The notes: generated from the sequence alone by a model not told the origin. A stretch of DNA of 53,058 nt from Beijerinckiaceae bacterium (GCA_947380915.1 CANCSY010000002.1:1-53058); one strand, 5' to 3'; shown: positions 1-9,500, counted from the first letter of the stretch. A program made the numbers and translations.

Positions 1-815
1 GAATTGACGATGACGCGGGCAGGGGGCGCCGATGGGGTCACCATAAGGTCTTCAATCGCCGCCATGAAGGAAACGCGGCGGTCGAGATCCTTTGGCGCGA
101 TAACCTTCACAGTTGTGGCGTCCAGCGCGATCGCGGTGCCCGCCCCGAAGTTTCCATTGACGGCCGCCGCCAGGCGCATGGCGTTTGTGAAATCGGGCGA
201 ATTCAGATTCAGCATCAGGGATTGCGCTGTTTCGAAGGGGCTCGCGACCATCCGCTCCACCGTTGCGCCATCAGGAATGCGGCCAACGGTCGGAATGTTG
301 ACGGTCAGGGTCGACCCATCCTTGCCGGTAATGCCGAGACCGCCGACGGCAAGATTCCCTTGCGCGACCGCGTAGGTTTCGTTGTCCGCGCCGACCAGCT
401 GCGTAATGAGCAGGCTGCCGCCGCGCAGGCTTGATGCCTTGCCCATGGATGAAACGGTGATATCGATCTTCTGGCCCGGCTTGGCGAAGGGCGGCAACTC
501 CGCCGTGACCATCACCGCCGCGACATTCTTGGCGTCAATGAAATTTGTTTGGGGTATCGACATGCCGAACCGTTGCAGCAGGCTCTGGACGGTTTGACGA
601 GTCGCCTCGACGTTGCCATCACCCGTGCCATTGAGTCCAACGACGATGCCATAGCCCACCAACTGGTTCGAGCGCACCCCACCTATCGAGACCATGTCCT
701 TAACGCGGTCGCGGGCAGGGGGCGGGGCTTGAGCGAATCCCGTGCTGGAAATGCAAGGCAGAAGGATCGACGCAAGGATTGTGGCGACGGCAAATTTGTA
801 TGGAGTTTTGGTCAT
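1..815 (-). CDS. flgI: Flagellar P-ring protein FlgI (3' end outside window)
   Basis: Periplasmic P-ring subunit that forms a bushing around the flagellar rod in the peptidoglycan layer. The reading frame is open from an ATG at 815 to the window edge, giving 271 codons of a family that is usually near 370. It starts with a Sec signal (hydrophobic residues about 8-28, ending in FAQA), followed by the family start RDRVKDMVSIGGVRSNQLVG, then GIVVGLNGTGDG and a GNLAVGGLGITGKDG stretch. An ATG at 820 is followed at once by a stop, so 815 is the start. It lies 10 bp after flgH and is the last visible gene of the flgBCDEFGHI operon. Identity is secure; only the C-terminal quarter is missing. Confidence 0.95.
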   Translation of the reverse strand, partial: MTKTPYKFAVATILASILLPCISSTGFAQAPPPARDRVKDMVSIGGVRSNQLVGYGIVVGLNGTGDGNVEATRQTVQSLLQRFGMSIPQTNFIDAKNVAAVMVTAELPPFAKPGQKIDITVSSMGKASSLRGGSLLITQLVGADNETYAVAQGNLAVGGLGITGKDGSTLTVNIPTVGRIPDGATVERMVASPFETAQSLMLNLNSPDFTNAMRLAAAVNGNFGAGTAIALDATTVKVIAPKDLDRRVSFMAAIEDLMVTPSAPPARVIVN

Positions 816-825
816 GTCATCGATC

Positions 826-1500
826 CTAGATGGGCGTAATCATGCCGAAGATGCGGGTCATCCAGCCTTCTTTGGAAGTATCGTGAACATCGCCTGCGCC
901 TGTGTAACTGATTTGCGCCTGGGCAAGCTTTTCTCCAAGGATCGTATTGCCCGGCTGAATGTCTTCAGGACGAACCAGACCCGACACGCGGACAAATTCC
1001 TCACCCTGGTTCAAGGTCAGCTGCTTTTGCCCCTGCACCCATAGATTTCCATTCTCGTAAACTCGGGTGACCACGACCGTAAGTTTGAAATCTATGCTGT
1101 TCTTTTGCGCCGCTGTACCGGAGCCCGAAAAGGTCGACTTTGTCTCCGTGTTAAGCCCATTGGCGACCGGAGCCGCGTTTGCGCCGAACAAAAGGGAGGG
1201 AAGGCTTTTGACTGTCAGGTTGCCTCCCCGACTGATATCCGAGCTGTCCGTTTTTGAAACGGACATGTCTTCCTTAAGGGTGACGGTCAGCAAGTCACCA
1301 ACCCGCTGGGCTCGCCTGTCCCCAAGGAAGAACCCCGCATTCGCACGAGAATAGATCGCCCCATCCGCAATTGACTCACGAACGGGCACAACCTCGTCGT
1401 AATTCATCTGGAAGTTTTCCGAGATCTTCGCCTCGCGCACGCTTGAACATCCTGCGAGTGCGAGAGCGGCGGCTATGGCTGCGAATGCGGCGACCTTCAT
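826..1500 (-). CDS. flgH: Flagellar L-ring lipoprotein FlgH
   Basis: Outer-membrane L-ring subunit, partner of FlgI. The 224-residue protein has a lipoprotein signal with lipobox LAGC (Cys at residue 18), as expected of FlgH. It also shows family segments RRAQRVGDLLTVTLKEDMSVSK in the middle, and VTRVYENGNLWVQGQKQLTLNQGEEFVRVSGLVRPEDI toward the end. Length is normal for the family. It sits 11 bp downstream of flgG and is transcribed with it. Confidence 0.96.
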   Translation of the reverse strand: MKVAAFAAIAAALALAGCSSVREAKISENFQMNYDEVVPVRESIADGAIYSRANAGFFLGDRRAQRVGDLLTVTLKEDMSVSKTDSSDISRGGNLTVKSLPSLLFGANAAPVANGLNTETKSTFSGSGTAAQKNSIDFKLTVVVTRVYENGNLWVQGQKQLTLNQGEEFVRVSGLVRPEDIQPGNTILGEKLAQAQISYTGAGDVHDTSKEGWMTRIFGMITPI

Positions 1501-1511
1501 GGCTACTCCGA

Positions 1512-2297
1512 TCAGACGTTCTGCGTGAGGTATTTCGACATTCCATCGACTGCGGCGATGGCCTTGGAATTCACCTCGTAGGCGCGCTGGGTCTCGATCA
1601 TGCTCACGAGTTCTTCCACGACATTCACGTTGGAAGATTCCAGCGAGCCCTGGATCAGCTTGCCGGCGCCATTTGCGCCAGGCGCGCCAAGGGTGGGATC
1701 GCCCGATGATGGGGTCGCCAGCGCGAAGGATTCGCCGATGGGCTTCAGGCCCGAATTGTTGGCGAACATGGCGAGTTCGATCGTGCCAACCTGGGTGAGG
1801 GCTGTGGTTCCCGGCGTCGCAACAGAAACGATGCCATCCTTTGAGATGGTGATCGACGTGGCGGTGGGGGGAATCGTGATCGCGGGCTCAAGCGGATAGC
1901 CGCTGGAGGTTACGATCTGCCCCTGGGCGTTTTTAGTGAAGTTGCCCGCACGTGTATAGGCGATCTGGGCGCCGGGGGTCATGACCTGAAAGAAGCCGGG
2001 CCCATCCACCGTAAGGTCAAGGGAGTTCTCGGTGTTGATGATATTGCCCTGATTGTAGAGCTTCTCGGTCGAGACGATGCGCACACCGGTGCCGATGGCG
2101 AGGCCGGTGGGTGAAGTGGATGTCTGGGAGGTCTGCGCGCCAGCGTCGCGGTAGTTCTGATAGAGCAACGTTTCGAAGTTTGCGCGATCGCGCTTGAAGC
2201 CAACGGTATTGACGTTGGCGAGGTTGTTGGAAATAACGCTCATGCGCTGCTGCTGCGCGTTGAGGCCGGTCTTGGCTACGTGAAGGGCGTCGGGCAT
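1512..2297 (-). CDS. flgG: Flagellar distal rod protein FlgG
   Basis: Distal rod subunit of the flagellar basal body, exported by the flagellar type III system. The 261-residue length is standard. The N-terminal rod/hook motif is near residues 8-36 (SVISNNLANVNTVGFKRDR), followed by the FlgG-typical specificity region with GTGVRIVSTEKLYNQGN. The C-terminal helix contains SLESSNVNVVEELVSMIETQRAYEVNSKAI. It lies between flgF and flgH in the usual order. Confidence 0.97.
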   Translation of the reverse strand: MPDALHVAKTGLNAQQQRMSVISNNLANVNTVGFKRDRANFETLLYQNYRDAGAQTSQTSTSPTGLAIGTGVRIVSTEKLYNQGNIINTENSLDLTVDGPGFFQVMTPGAQIAYTRAGNFTKNAQGQIVTSSGYPLEPAITIPPTATSITISKDGIVSVATPGTTALTQVGTIELAMFANNSGLKPIGESFALATPSSGDPTLGAPGANGAGKLIQGSLESSNVNVVEELVSMIETQRAYEVNSKAIAAVDGMSKYLTQNV

Positions 2298-2327
2298 CCT
2301 GCGGCTCCTGTTTTATGTTGGTCCGAC

Positions 2328-3077
2328 TCAGCGGTCGGAACGCATGAGTTTGGCGGTCTGATCGTCAAGTTCCTTGGCTGTCGCCAGGAGCTTGACGTGT
2401 ATTTCGAAGGTGCGGGACGCGTTGAGCATGTCCACCATTGCATCGATCGAGTTGATGTTGCTGGACTCAAGGCCGCGCGTGCTCAGGGTGATATTCGCGT
2501 CTGCAGGAGGATTGGTCCTGTCCTTGATCCGCATCAGCCCATCGGCGCCTTTTTCAAGATTGTCTGGCTTGGCCTGAATCATTTTCAATCGGCCAACCAC
2601 AGTCATGGGTGCATTGGATGGCGCGCCCGGGGGGCGGATGAGAATGGAGCCATCCCGCGAGACTTCGATGCTCTCATACAAAGGAAGAGTGATAGGCGCC
2701 CCACCCCCTTCGTCCATCGTCAGGTTTTCGCCATTCCTGAGAATGCGATCCGCGCCCATCTTCATATCCCCGCGACGGGTAAGCACAGTTTCGCCGTTCG
2801 CATTCTTTGCGGTAAAAAAACCATCCCCCTCGATAGCCACGTCAAGAGGATTATCAGTGGGGATGATCTTGCCGATCTCGGTGTCGACGGCTGCGGCGCC
2901 GCGGGTGGGAAAGACGCGGTCCGTCCCACCCGGCACATCAAAGTAAGCGGAGGATGTGGTCGCATAATCACGTTTGAACGCTACCGTGTTCTGGTTTGCC
3001 AGACCGGCGGCGATCATACGTTGATTATCCATCTGCAGTCGCATAGAGGCGCTGGAGATTTGAACATATCGCTCCAT
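2328..3077 (-). CDS. flgF: Flagellar proximal rod protein FlgF
   Basis: Proximal rod subunit. The 249-residue protein shows the rod/hook family start (residues about 5-32, with GLANQNTVAFKRD), the central DNPLDVAIEGDGFF box and a C-terminal coiled-coil helix (RGLESSNINSIDAMVDMLNASRTFEIHVK). It is assigned FlgF rather than FlgG because flgG follows directly and this copy has the looser N-terminal motif usual for FlgF. It is in the flgBCDEFGHI operon, 24 bp after flgE. Confidence 0.93.
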   Translation of the reverse strand: MERYVQISSASMRLQMDNQRMIAAGLANQNTVAFKRDYATTSSAYFDVPGGTDRVFPTRGAAAVDTEIGKIIPTDNPLDVAIEGDGFFTAKNANGETVLTRRGDMKMGADRILRNGENLTMDEGGGAPITLPLYESIEVSRDGSILIRPPGAPSNAPMTVVGRLKMIQAKPDNLEKGADGLMRIKDRTNPPADANITLSTRGLESSNINSIDAMVDMLNASRTFEIHVKLLATAKELDDQTAKLMRSDR

Positions 3078-3101
3078 GTTCTTTAACCTTTAGTTAGCCG
3101 A

Positions 3102-6100
3102 TCAGCCGCGGATCTGGATGATTGTCTGAGACAGGGTCGTGGTCGTCTCGATCGCCTTGGCGTTGGCCTGGAAGTTGCGCTGGGCGGTGATCAGGTTCAC
3201 GAGCTCCTCGGTGATGTCCACGTTGGAACGTTCGAGCGCGCCGGCCTTGATGGTGCCGAACCCGTCCGCGCCGGCCTGACCGAGCACGACCTGACCAGAC
3301 ACGGAGGTCGCGACATAGTTGGCGTTGCCGATCTGCTTGAGACCGTTGGCGTTGGCGAAGTTCGCCACCATGACCTTGCCCAGAGCGATTGTCTGGCCGT
3401 TGGTGTAGTTGGCGCGGATGGTGCCGCTGGCGTCGATGTCCAGTCCGTTCAGACTGCCGGAAGGATAACCGTCCTGCGACAGTGAGAGCACGGAGAAGGG
3501 CGAGGAGAACTGGGTGGAGAACTTGCCGTAGTCGATGTTCAGGCGGAGCAAGTCGGAACCGTTCTGAGGATCGAACGGCGAGTAGATCACGCCTTCCTTT
3601 GGTGAGATGAGCTTACCAATCGTATCGAAGGTAAGCTGCCCTTCCTGCAGATAAAGCGGGAACCAGTTCTGCAACGCGCCGGGCTGCTGGGTCGTGATGT
3701 TGCCCTTGTTGTCTACATAGAGCTTGTTGCCCTGCTCGTCGGTGGCCTGCTTGAGGTTGGTGATGATCGGCACGGAACCAGCGGTCTGCGTGACCTTCGC
3801 CAAGCCGAAGTTGGGGTGACCCACCACGTTGATCTGCGAGCTGGAGCCTGCTGTTCCCGAAGTGAAGACAAGACGATTGTTGTCCGGTTCGAACTTGACG
3901 GTCACGCCGCTGACAATGCGGCCCGACAAGGGGTCCTGAATCTGGTTGACGCGATCCTGAATGGCGGATGCGAAAGTGTCGCCGGTGTAGGCGCGAACCG
4001 GAAGAGTGATGGTGCCGACGATGCCATCGACAGTGAAGGTCATCCTGTTCTCACCCAGATTTTCATTGAGCAAGAATGTTTGCGCCATCGGGGTTACGCC
4101 ACGCGAGCCCACAGCCGTCGCAGGCGAGGCGGGAAGACCAGTCCCGGCGACGAAGGTCTGTTGGGCCGAGTATTTGTCGCCTACGCCGAGCAGATCGTTG
4201 CTGCCCATGTAGTTGAGCACCTTTGTGGCGCCAATCTGAAGGCCGATGAGACTGGTCGAGCCCTGGGCGCCCACTGGTTCCTTGGCGCGCACCACACCGT
4301 CTATACGCAGGTTGAGGCGGAAAGCCGTGCCTAACGGATCACCGGATACTTCCAGGATCGGCGAATTGCCCTTGACCGAGAAGGGGCCGATGTTGGAGGG
4401 ACGTACCTGGGTTGTAACGGTTGCGCCATTGACCGTGCTTCCCTTGCCAACCTGCTCGACTTCCATGGCGCCAGTGATGTGGCCATTGGAGTTCCAGGTC
4501 GCGACAAGCTTGTTGCCAGCCGCCTTCGTGAACGTGACAGAACTCAGTTCGTTAGCGGCGTTCGCCTGCGTCACCAGGTCATCAAGCGTACCCGCAAGCA
4601 GTTTGACGTCTTTCCTGACTACGGTGCCATCCTGCATCGGGATCGTGATGCGGAAAACATCTCCGGTGGCGAAGACCGGCGACAGGCCATCAGTCTTCGT
4701 CATCATGACGCTCTGGACTGTTTGTGTTGTGGTGGTGCCATCCTGAATCGCGGGTAGCGATGCGACTACCGTGGCGTCCGTCAATTTGATGGGCGTATAG
4801 GCGCCGGTCGTGCAGTTCGTGCCGCGGGTCGTCTGCTTCATCTGCGCCACGGTGGCGACTGCGCCTGGATCCTGATAGGTGAAATAGATCTGATTGGCTT
4901 CAGCCGTCACATCTACCATGATCTTTTGCGTCGGATCATCAGTTGTGACGTTGGCCGTACCACTGGTGTTGTATTTTTCGATTGCAGCCACCAACGCATT
5001 TTTAAATTGTTTGAGTTGGCTCGCAACAGTGGTGTTTGCGTCGATCTTATCAGCCTCATGGGTCCCGTCGGAACCATCATAGGTACCAACACCCAATGGC
5101 CCAACGTCAATTGTTATAGCTGGCTGGCCCGGTGCTGGCGCAAGTGACAGACTGAAGATGTCGCCCTTCATGATCTTGCCGAAGGTCTTGAGCGACTGGA
5201 CCTCCTGAAGGGTTGAGGAACCATTGGTAACCTTGCGCTCGTCCGAGAAGGTAACGGGCACTGCTTGCTCGAAGCCATCGAAAAACGCTGTATTGTCGGT
5301 TGCGGCATTACCTGCTGGCGCGTTGTAATCATAAGTAAGCGTGCGGCCGTTGACCTCGAGGGTCATGCTGCGGTCAACAGAGAAGTCCATCGTTTCGAGA
5401 TTGAAGCTGTCGATCTGCGCCTGGACGTCCGCCGAGGTCGCAAGGACGGAGCGTCCGACAGTGATGGACGAGGCTTCGCCAGTTGAACCAGACGAGAAGT
5501 CGAACTGGCGAGTGTCTTTGTTATAAGCAACCTGAATGCCGGTCCTTTGTTCGCGGGGATCGACGATGTAGTCGCCACCTGGCAATGCGGCGCTGCCGGA
5601 CCAAAGCGTATTGGTGCGGATAAGCACATCGGGGCTGGTTGTCTTGGAAGGTATGCCCAGATCGTTCAGCGTGTCTGTCGGGTTATAGACCTTGATGCTG
5701 TTGAAGCGGCTGGCCGGCTCGTTGGCGTCTGGGCCGAGTTGATCGGGTGCGACAGTGAAGGTGAAGGCGCGGCTCGCCACGTCATATCCCACAATGATGG
5801 GGGGGGTGTCGGAGGATGGCCAGGTTGAGGGCTTGCCAAACTCCAGATGACGACGATTAAGTTCATCGTTGAGCTTGGTCTGGGCGAGAGAGACGAGTTC
5901 TTCACGCGTCAATTGCAGTTTCGTTTCGGGCGCGGGGGTGCCGCTCGACGGCGGGGTGCCGCTTGAGCCGCCGGTGCCGAGAATGTCGATTTCAAGCGGG
6001 GTCGTCATGGCGACGGAACCGCCGTCTTCAGCAAGTCTCGAGAGATTGATCTGCAGAATGTCGTTGCCGGCGACGACCGACCCGCCTTCCTTGCGATAGG

Positions 6101-7310
6101 TGTCGGTGATGCTGAAGTAATGGGCGCCGCCAAATCTCGCGTTCACCGCGCGGGTGAGTTCCGCCGCCAGTTGCGTACCCGTGTAAGTGCCAGCGTTGAT
6201 GCTGATGGACTGGATTGCAGACCCGTCAACGGACACCGAGAACATGTCCACGCCCCAATAGGGAGGATTGGCGCCGGAGGCAGCCTGCGTGCCGCTCTCT
6301 CGTGTCGTGTTGAACAGGGCGGGGTCCGTGACGATCGTGACCTTGTTTGCGTCGGTGTCGCCGAAGTCGAACCCGCTCGCCTTCATGATGCCGCCAACGA
6401 CAGAGGCCGATGTGGATTCGGTCTTGTCGGTCTGGTCGTCCTGCTTGTAGAGGGGGTGGGCGGCTGCGGCGTTGAAGGTCGGATCCACTGCCTGCGGGTC
6501 GTTGGTGATCTGGCCGAACTTGTTGATATAGAATGTCTTGTTTTGATCATCCTTGGCGGTGATCAATTGCGGCGTGACTTCGCGATCACCCACGAACACA
6601 TAAGTTTGCCATTTGTTGGTCGGCGAAACTTCCGTCGCGTTGCTCGTTTTCACATAATAAATCGTGGCGATCGTCGAGTTGCCGAGGGAGTCGTAAATCG
6701 TGATCGAGGTTGATTTGTTGTATGTGGCGGAGTTGGTCTTGTCGAAGACGTAGGGATTATTCGCCGTATAGGTGCTGCTGAGCGGAATAATTTGCGCGTC
6801 GGCGGGCAGGTTCAGACCGAGCTGAATGGTCTCTGAAGCCTTGGGCAGGCCGGAGGTTGTGGGCAGTTGCAGGTTCTTGGCCGAATTGATGCCCGTCGCG
6901 ATGACCGAGCCGTCGGCGTTGACCGGGAACACTTGCAGCAACTGGCCCTGGGCGTCGACGACATATCGATCGTTATTGACGCTGAAGGCGCCGTTGCGGG
7001 TGTAGACCGTCTGCGTCGAGGTGAGGCTTGGCTTGAGGGCGAAGAAGCCCTGACCGGAGATCGCCAGATCGAGCGCGTTCAAGCTGGACTCGATGTTGCC
7101 CTGCGTGAACTGCTGCTTGATGGATTTCAGGATGGTGCCGGAACCGATGGCGGAACTGGCTGCCTGCAACGGCGAGGTGGCGAAAATATCGCCGAATTCC
7201 GCGCGTGACCGTTTGAAGCCGGTGGTGCCGACGTTGGCGATGTTGTTCGAGATGGCGGCGATATCGGCTTGCGCGCCATTGAGACCGGTGAGCGAGGTAT
7301 AAAATGACAT
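3102..7310 (-). CDS. flgE: Giant flagellar hook protein FlgE (1402 residues)
   Basis: Hook subunit. The first 30-odd residues have the hook/rod export and assembly motif (SLTGLNGAQADIAAISNNIA followed by NVGTTGFKRSR), then the QGNIESS and LDLAISGQGFFAL boxes. The last about 200 residues are a normal FlgE C terminus (DGYPSGSLNGLDIDASGTI, ALERSNVDITEELVNLITAQ). Between about residues 280 and 1190 is a very large insert, rich in Thr, Ser, Asp and Val, that is not part of ordinary FlgE of 400-500 residues. The insert seems to hold repeated beta-rich modules: two segments, near residues 700 and 880, share a VQS...GDxF pattern followed by hydrophobic strands. The frame is uninterrupted over 4.2 kb. 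It sits in the usual place between flgD and flgF. A second, normal-sized hook gene lies near 38 kb. Confidence 0.95.
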   Translation of the reverse strand: MSFYTSLTGLNGAQADIAAISNNIANVGTTGFKRSRAEFGDIFATSPLQAASSAIGSGTILKSIKQQFTQGNIESSLNALDLAISGQGFFALKPSLTSTQTVYTRNGAFSVNNDRYVVDAQGQLLQVFPVNADGSVIATGINSAKNLQLPTTSGLPKASETIQLGLNLPADAQIIPLSSTYTANNPYVFDKTNSATYNKSTSITIYDSLGNSTIATIYYVKTSNATEVSPTNKWQTYVFVGDREVTPQLITAKDDQNKTFYINKFGQITNDPQAVDPTFNAAAAHPLYKQDDQTDKTESTSASVVGGIMKASGFDFGDTDANKVTIVTDPALFNTTRESGTQAASGANPPYWGVDMFSVSVDGSAIQSISINAGTYTGTQLAAELTRAVNARFGGAHYFSITDTYRKEGGSVVAGNDILQINLSRLAEDGGSVAMTTPLEIDILGTGGSSGTPPSSGTPAPETKLQLTREELVSLAQTKLNDELNRRHLEFGKPSTWPSSDTPPIIVGYDVASRAFTFTVAPDQLGPDANEPASRFNSIKVYNPTDTLNDLGIPSKTTSPDVLIRTNTLWSGSAALPGGDYIVDPREQRTGIQVAYNKDTRQFDFSSGSTGEASSITVGRSVLATSADVQAQIDSFNLETMDFSVDRSMTLEVNGRTLTYDYNAPAGNAATDNTAFFDGFEQAVPVTFSDERKVTNGSSTLQEVQSLKTFGKIMKGDIFSLSLAPAPGQPAITIDVGPLGVGTYDGSDGTHEADKIDANTTVASQLKQFKNALVAAIEKYNTSGTANVTTDDPTQKIMVDVTAEANQIYFTYQDPGAVATVAQMKQTTRGTNCTTGAYTPIKLTDATVVASLPAIQDGTTTTQTVQSVMMTKTDGLSPVFATGDVFRITIPMQDGTVVRKDVKLLAGTLDDLVTQANAANELSSVTFTKAAGNKLVATWNSNGHITGAMEVEQVGKGSTVNGATVTTQVRPSNIGPFSVKGNSPILEVSGDPLGTAFRLNLRIDGVVRAKEPVGAQGSTSLIGLQIGATKVLNYMGSNDLLGVGDKYSAQQTFVAGTGLPASPATAVGSRGVTPMAQTFLLNENLGENRMTFTVDGIVGTITLPVRAYTGDTFASAIQDRVNQIQDPLSGRIVSGVTVKFEPDNNRLVFTSGTAGSSSQINVVGHPNFGLAKVTQTAGSVPIITNLKQATDEQGNKLYVDNKGNITTQQPGALQNWFPLYLQEGQLTFDTIGKLISPKEGVIYSPFDPQNGSDLLRLNIDYGKFSTQFSSPFSVLSLSQDGYPSGSLNGLDIDASGTIRANYTNGQTIALGKVMVANFANANGLKQIGNANYVATSVSGQVVLGQAGADGFGTIKAGALERSNVDITEELVNLITAQRNFQANAKAIETTTTLSQTIIQIRG

Positions 7311-7361
7311 GGTGTGTGTCTCGCGTGATGCTTATGAGGTGGCTGCGTTCTGCGAAGCGGT

Positions 7362-8063
7362 TCAGTATTTGAAGGCGCGGATGTCAGACATCTTGACGAC
7401 GCCTATGCCCGCGACCCTCAGGGTCTGATCTGCGCCTACAGCAGGGACCATGGCTTCAGTCACTGGCGCATAGACGTCGGTCGCCGGCTGCGATTGTTTG
7501 CCGCCGGAGGTCATCGTAGCGTTTACGATGTAGCGCGGGGCGCCCACCGGATTGCCGCTGTCGTCTTTTCCATCCCATTGGAAGCCAACCAGTCCGGTCG
7601 CGTTCGCGCCGAGGTTGATGCTCTTTACGAGCTCGCCGTTTTCCTTGGTGATCTGGAGTTGGAGATTGGTTGCATCGGATGGCAGATCGACTGCGCCGCT
7701 GATCGCACCTGTATCGTCCACCATCGCCACATTGCCTGGAACCAGCACAGTCTTGCCGACGAAATTGGCTGCGGTCGCTATGCGGTTTTCGGAAATTTGC
7801 GATGAGACGCTGGTGAGGGTCGAATTTAGCTGCGTGATGCCGGAAACGGTCGAGAACTGCGCCATCTGCGCAATCATCTGATCGTTTGACTGCGGCTGGA
7901 ACGGGTCCTGATTGGAGAGCTGCGCCGTCATCAACTTGAGGAAGTCTTCCTGGCCGAGTTGGGTTTTGTGCGTTGTTGTCGTCGTGTCGCTCAACTTCTT
8001 GGCGCCCAGCTTTGCCAGCAGGGAGTCCAGCGTCTGTTGCGATGTTGCGCTGATATCCGTCAT
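7362..8063 (-). CDS. flgD: Hook-capping protein FlgD
   Basis: Scaffold protein that caps the growing hook and is later lost. The 233-residue protein has the N-terminal FlgD signature (LGQEDFLKLMTAQLSNQDPF, residues about 35-54, then MIAQMAQFSTVSGITQLN). A C-terminal Ig/tudor-like part contains VGFQWDGKDDSGNPVGAPRY. It lies 7 bp after flgC and 51 bp before flgE. No promoter is visible in the 51-bp gap. Confidence 0.96.
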   Translation of the reverse strand: MTDISATSQQTLDSLLAKLGAKKLSDTTTTTHKTQLGQEDFLKLMTAQLSNQDPFQPQSNDQMIAQMAQFSTVSGITQLNSTLTSVSSQISENRIATAANFVGKTVLVPGNVAMVDDTGAISGAVDLPSDATNLQLQITKENGELVKSINLGANATGLVGFQWDGKDDSGNPVGAPRYIVNATMTSGGKQSQPATDVYAPVTEAMVPAVGADQTLRVAGIGVVKMSDIRAFKY

Positions 8064-8069
8064 GTCTAC

Positions 8070-8486
8070 TTACTTTCCGACGCTGAGGGTTTTGAGCATG
8101 AGCGATTTTGCGGTCGCGATGACTTCAATATTGTTCTGGTATTGGCGGGCCGCTTCCATCATCTCGACCATCTCTTCATTGGTGTCGACATTGGTTGCGT
8201 AGATGTATCCTTCCTTGTCCGCCAAGGGATGTGTTGGCGAGTAGCGCTTCTCGGGCGGCGCAGTTGAGCGCTCGACGGATACGGCGCCGACCGTGGCGAC
8301 GCCTGAGCTTTGCTGGAAGGCGGCGTATTCCGCCTCGAAGACAGGACGCATGGCGCGATAGGCGGTGTCAGGAGAATTGGAGATCGACTGCGCGTTGGCC
8401 AGATTGCTCGCCACCGTGTTGAGCCGCACTTGTTGAGCGGACATGGCGCGACCTGCGACTTCAAAAATCGTTAGATTCTTCATCAC
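8070..8486 (-). CDS. flgC: Flagellar proximal rod protein FlgC
   Basis: Proximal rod subunit, 138 residues, normal length. The N-terminal rod motif VRLNTVASNLANAQS lies near residues 21-35. The C terminus has the family's YATNVDTNEEMVEMMEAARQYQNNIEVIATAK pattern. Its start codon overlaps the flgB stop by four bases (ATGA), suggesting translational coupling. Confidence 0.96.
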   Translation of the reverse strand: MMKNLTIFEVAGRAMSAQQVRLNTVASNLANAQSISNSPDTAYRAMRPVFEAEYAAFQQSSGVATVGAVSVERSTAPPEKRYSPTHPLADKEGYIYATNVDTNEEMVEMMEAARQYQNNIEVIATAKSLMLKTLSVGK

Positions 8487-8869
8487 TCACCTCTCAAGGC
8501 TGCACGCAGGCCGCGGATGCGTTCTGACAGGAATTGCAAGGAGGCTTCGTAGCGCGAGCTATTCTCCGCGAACTGCAGTTGCTCCACGTGCAACTCAACC
8601 GTATTGCCATCAAGCGAGGGAGAGATGGGTTCGCGATAGCGCAGCTCCGAGGACCCGCCGGTAGAGGTGGCGATGTGGAGCTTGTTGCTGGTGGTGAGTG
8701 AGCCCACGCCTTCCATGGCGCGGCTGTATTCCGCAGCAAAATCGATATCGCGCGCCTTGTAGTGGGGCGTGGCGGCGTTGGCGATGTTCGAGCCGAGCAC
8801 TTCCATGCGTTGCTGTCTGAGTGACAGCGCCGTGGCGTGGGGAGCTAGATATTTTTCGATCACATTCAT
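8483..8869 (-). CDS. flgB: Flagellar proximal rod protein FlgB
   Basis: Proximal rod subunit and first gene of the flgBCDEFGHI operon. The protein has the N-terminal motif RQQRMEVLGSNIANAATPHYKARDIDF and a C-terminal GNTVELHVEQLQFAENSSRYEASLQFL segment, as in FlgB. A longer frame opens at a GTG at 8896. The sigma-54 promoter at 8905-8921 predicts a transcription start near 8895, which would leave that GTG untranscribed or at the very 5' end. The ATG at 8869, giving 128 residues beginning MNVIEKYL, is therefore the better start. Confidence 0.95.
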   Translation of the reverse strand: MNVIEKYLAPHATALSLRQQRMEVLGSNIANAATPHYKARDIDFAAEYSRAMEGVGSLTTSNKLHIATSTGGSSELRYREPISPSLDGNTVELHVEQLQFAENSSRYEASLQFLSERIRGLRAALRGE

Positions 8870-8904
8870 GGCGGCGACGAGTCCTAGATGGAACACTCAT
8901 CACC

Positions 8905-8921
8905 TAGCAACCTTCGTGCCA
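8905..8921 (-). promoter_or_regulatory. Sigma-54 promoter of the flgB operon
   Basis: On the minus strand the sequence reads TGGCACGAAGGTTGCTA, an exact match to the sigma-54 consensus TGGCAC-N5-TTGC. The conserved GG lies at 8920-8919 and GC at 8908-8907, so transcription should start near 8895, about 26 bases before the flgB ATG. Confidence 0.88.
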
Positions 8922-8948
8922 GTTATAAAAACCTTTTAAAACAAAGAC

Positions 8949-9500
8949 TTACTGGACATAATACTTCTTGATCAGAACCCGCTGAACAGGGGTGACCCCA
9001 TTCTTGGGGCGCAGGGCGGCGTTGACCGCTTGCATCAATTTCCCGGCGATCACCTGGCTCGCGTCTTCAGCCGTCGCTTCCTCGATGGTGAGTTCCGAGA
9101 GAATTGAGAGAGCCAGCGCGCGCAGGGGAATGCGTTCGGCCGTCAGGAGGTCTTCCGCCAATTGGCCGCGGAGCGTCACGAGATCGATTTCGATTTGAAG
9201 CACACGTCCTCTTCCCGGCAATGGCGACAGGATCTCCTCGCCCAGCGAGACATAGCGCGGATCAAACGGGCTTGGTCCTTCGTTTGTATCGACAACGCGC
9301 TGGGGGGGCGGCGGGCCTTTCAGCGCCGCTTCAGCAGCCGCCTTTTCCGCTTGCAGTTTTTGCAGCTTGGCCTCTTCCATATTTCCGGCGATGACAAAGC
9401 CCGCCACGATGCCGACAATGACGAGAATGGAAATGGCGAAGGCCATGGCGAATGGGCCAGTAAGGCCCGCAATCACAGCCGCAAGGATTTTCTTGACCAT
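8949..9500 (-). CDS. FliL-family protein (second FliL paralogue)
   Basis: This 183-residue protein has one N-terminal membrane segment (residues about 14-39), a charged Ala/Lys/Glu helix, and a periplasmic domain. The periplasmic domain reads like FliL: VLQIEIDLVTLRGQL, then ILSELTIEEA and AVNAALRPKNGVTPVQRVLI, ending in a short KKYYVQ strand. FliL proteins surround the stator at the membrane and affect torque or stator stability. The classical fliL lies next to fliM at 25.9 kb, so this is a second copy with its own neighbours. Its ATG overlaps the stop of the preceding small gene by one base (TAATG). Confidence 0.7.
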   Translation of the reverse strand: MVKKILAAVIAGLTGPFAMAFAISILVIVGIVAGFVIAGNMEEAKLQKLQAEKAAAEAALKGPPPPQRVVDTNEGPSPFDPRYVSLGEEILSPLPGRGRVLQIEIDLVTLRGQLAEDLLTAERIPLRALALSILSELTIEEATAEDASQVIAGKLMQAVNAALRPKNGVTPVQRVLIKKYYVQ

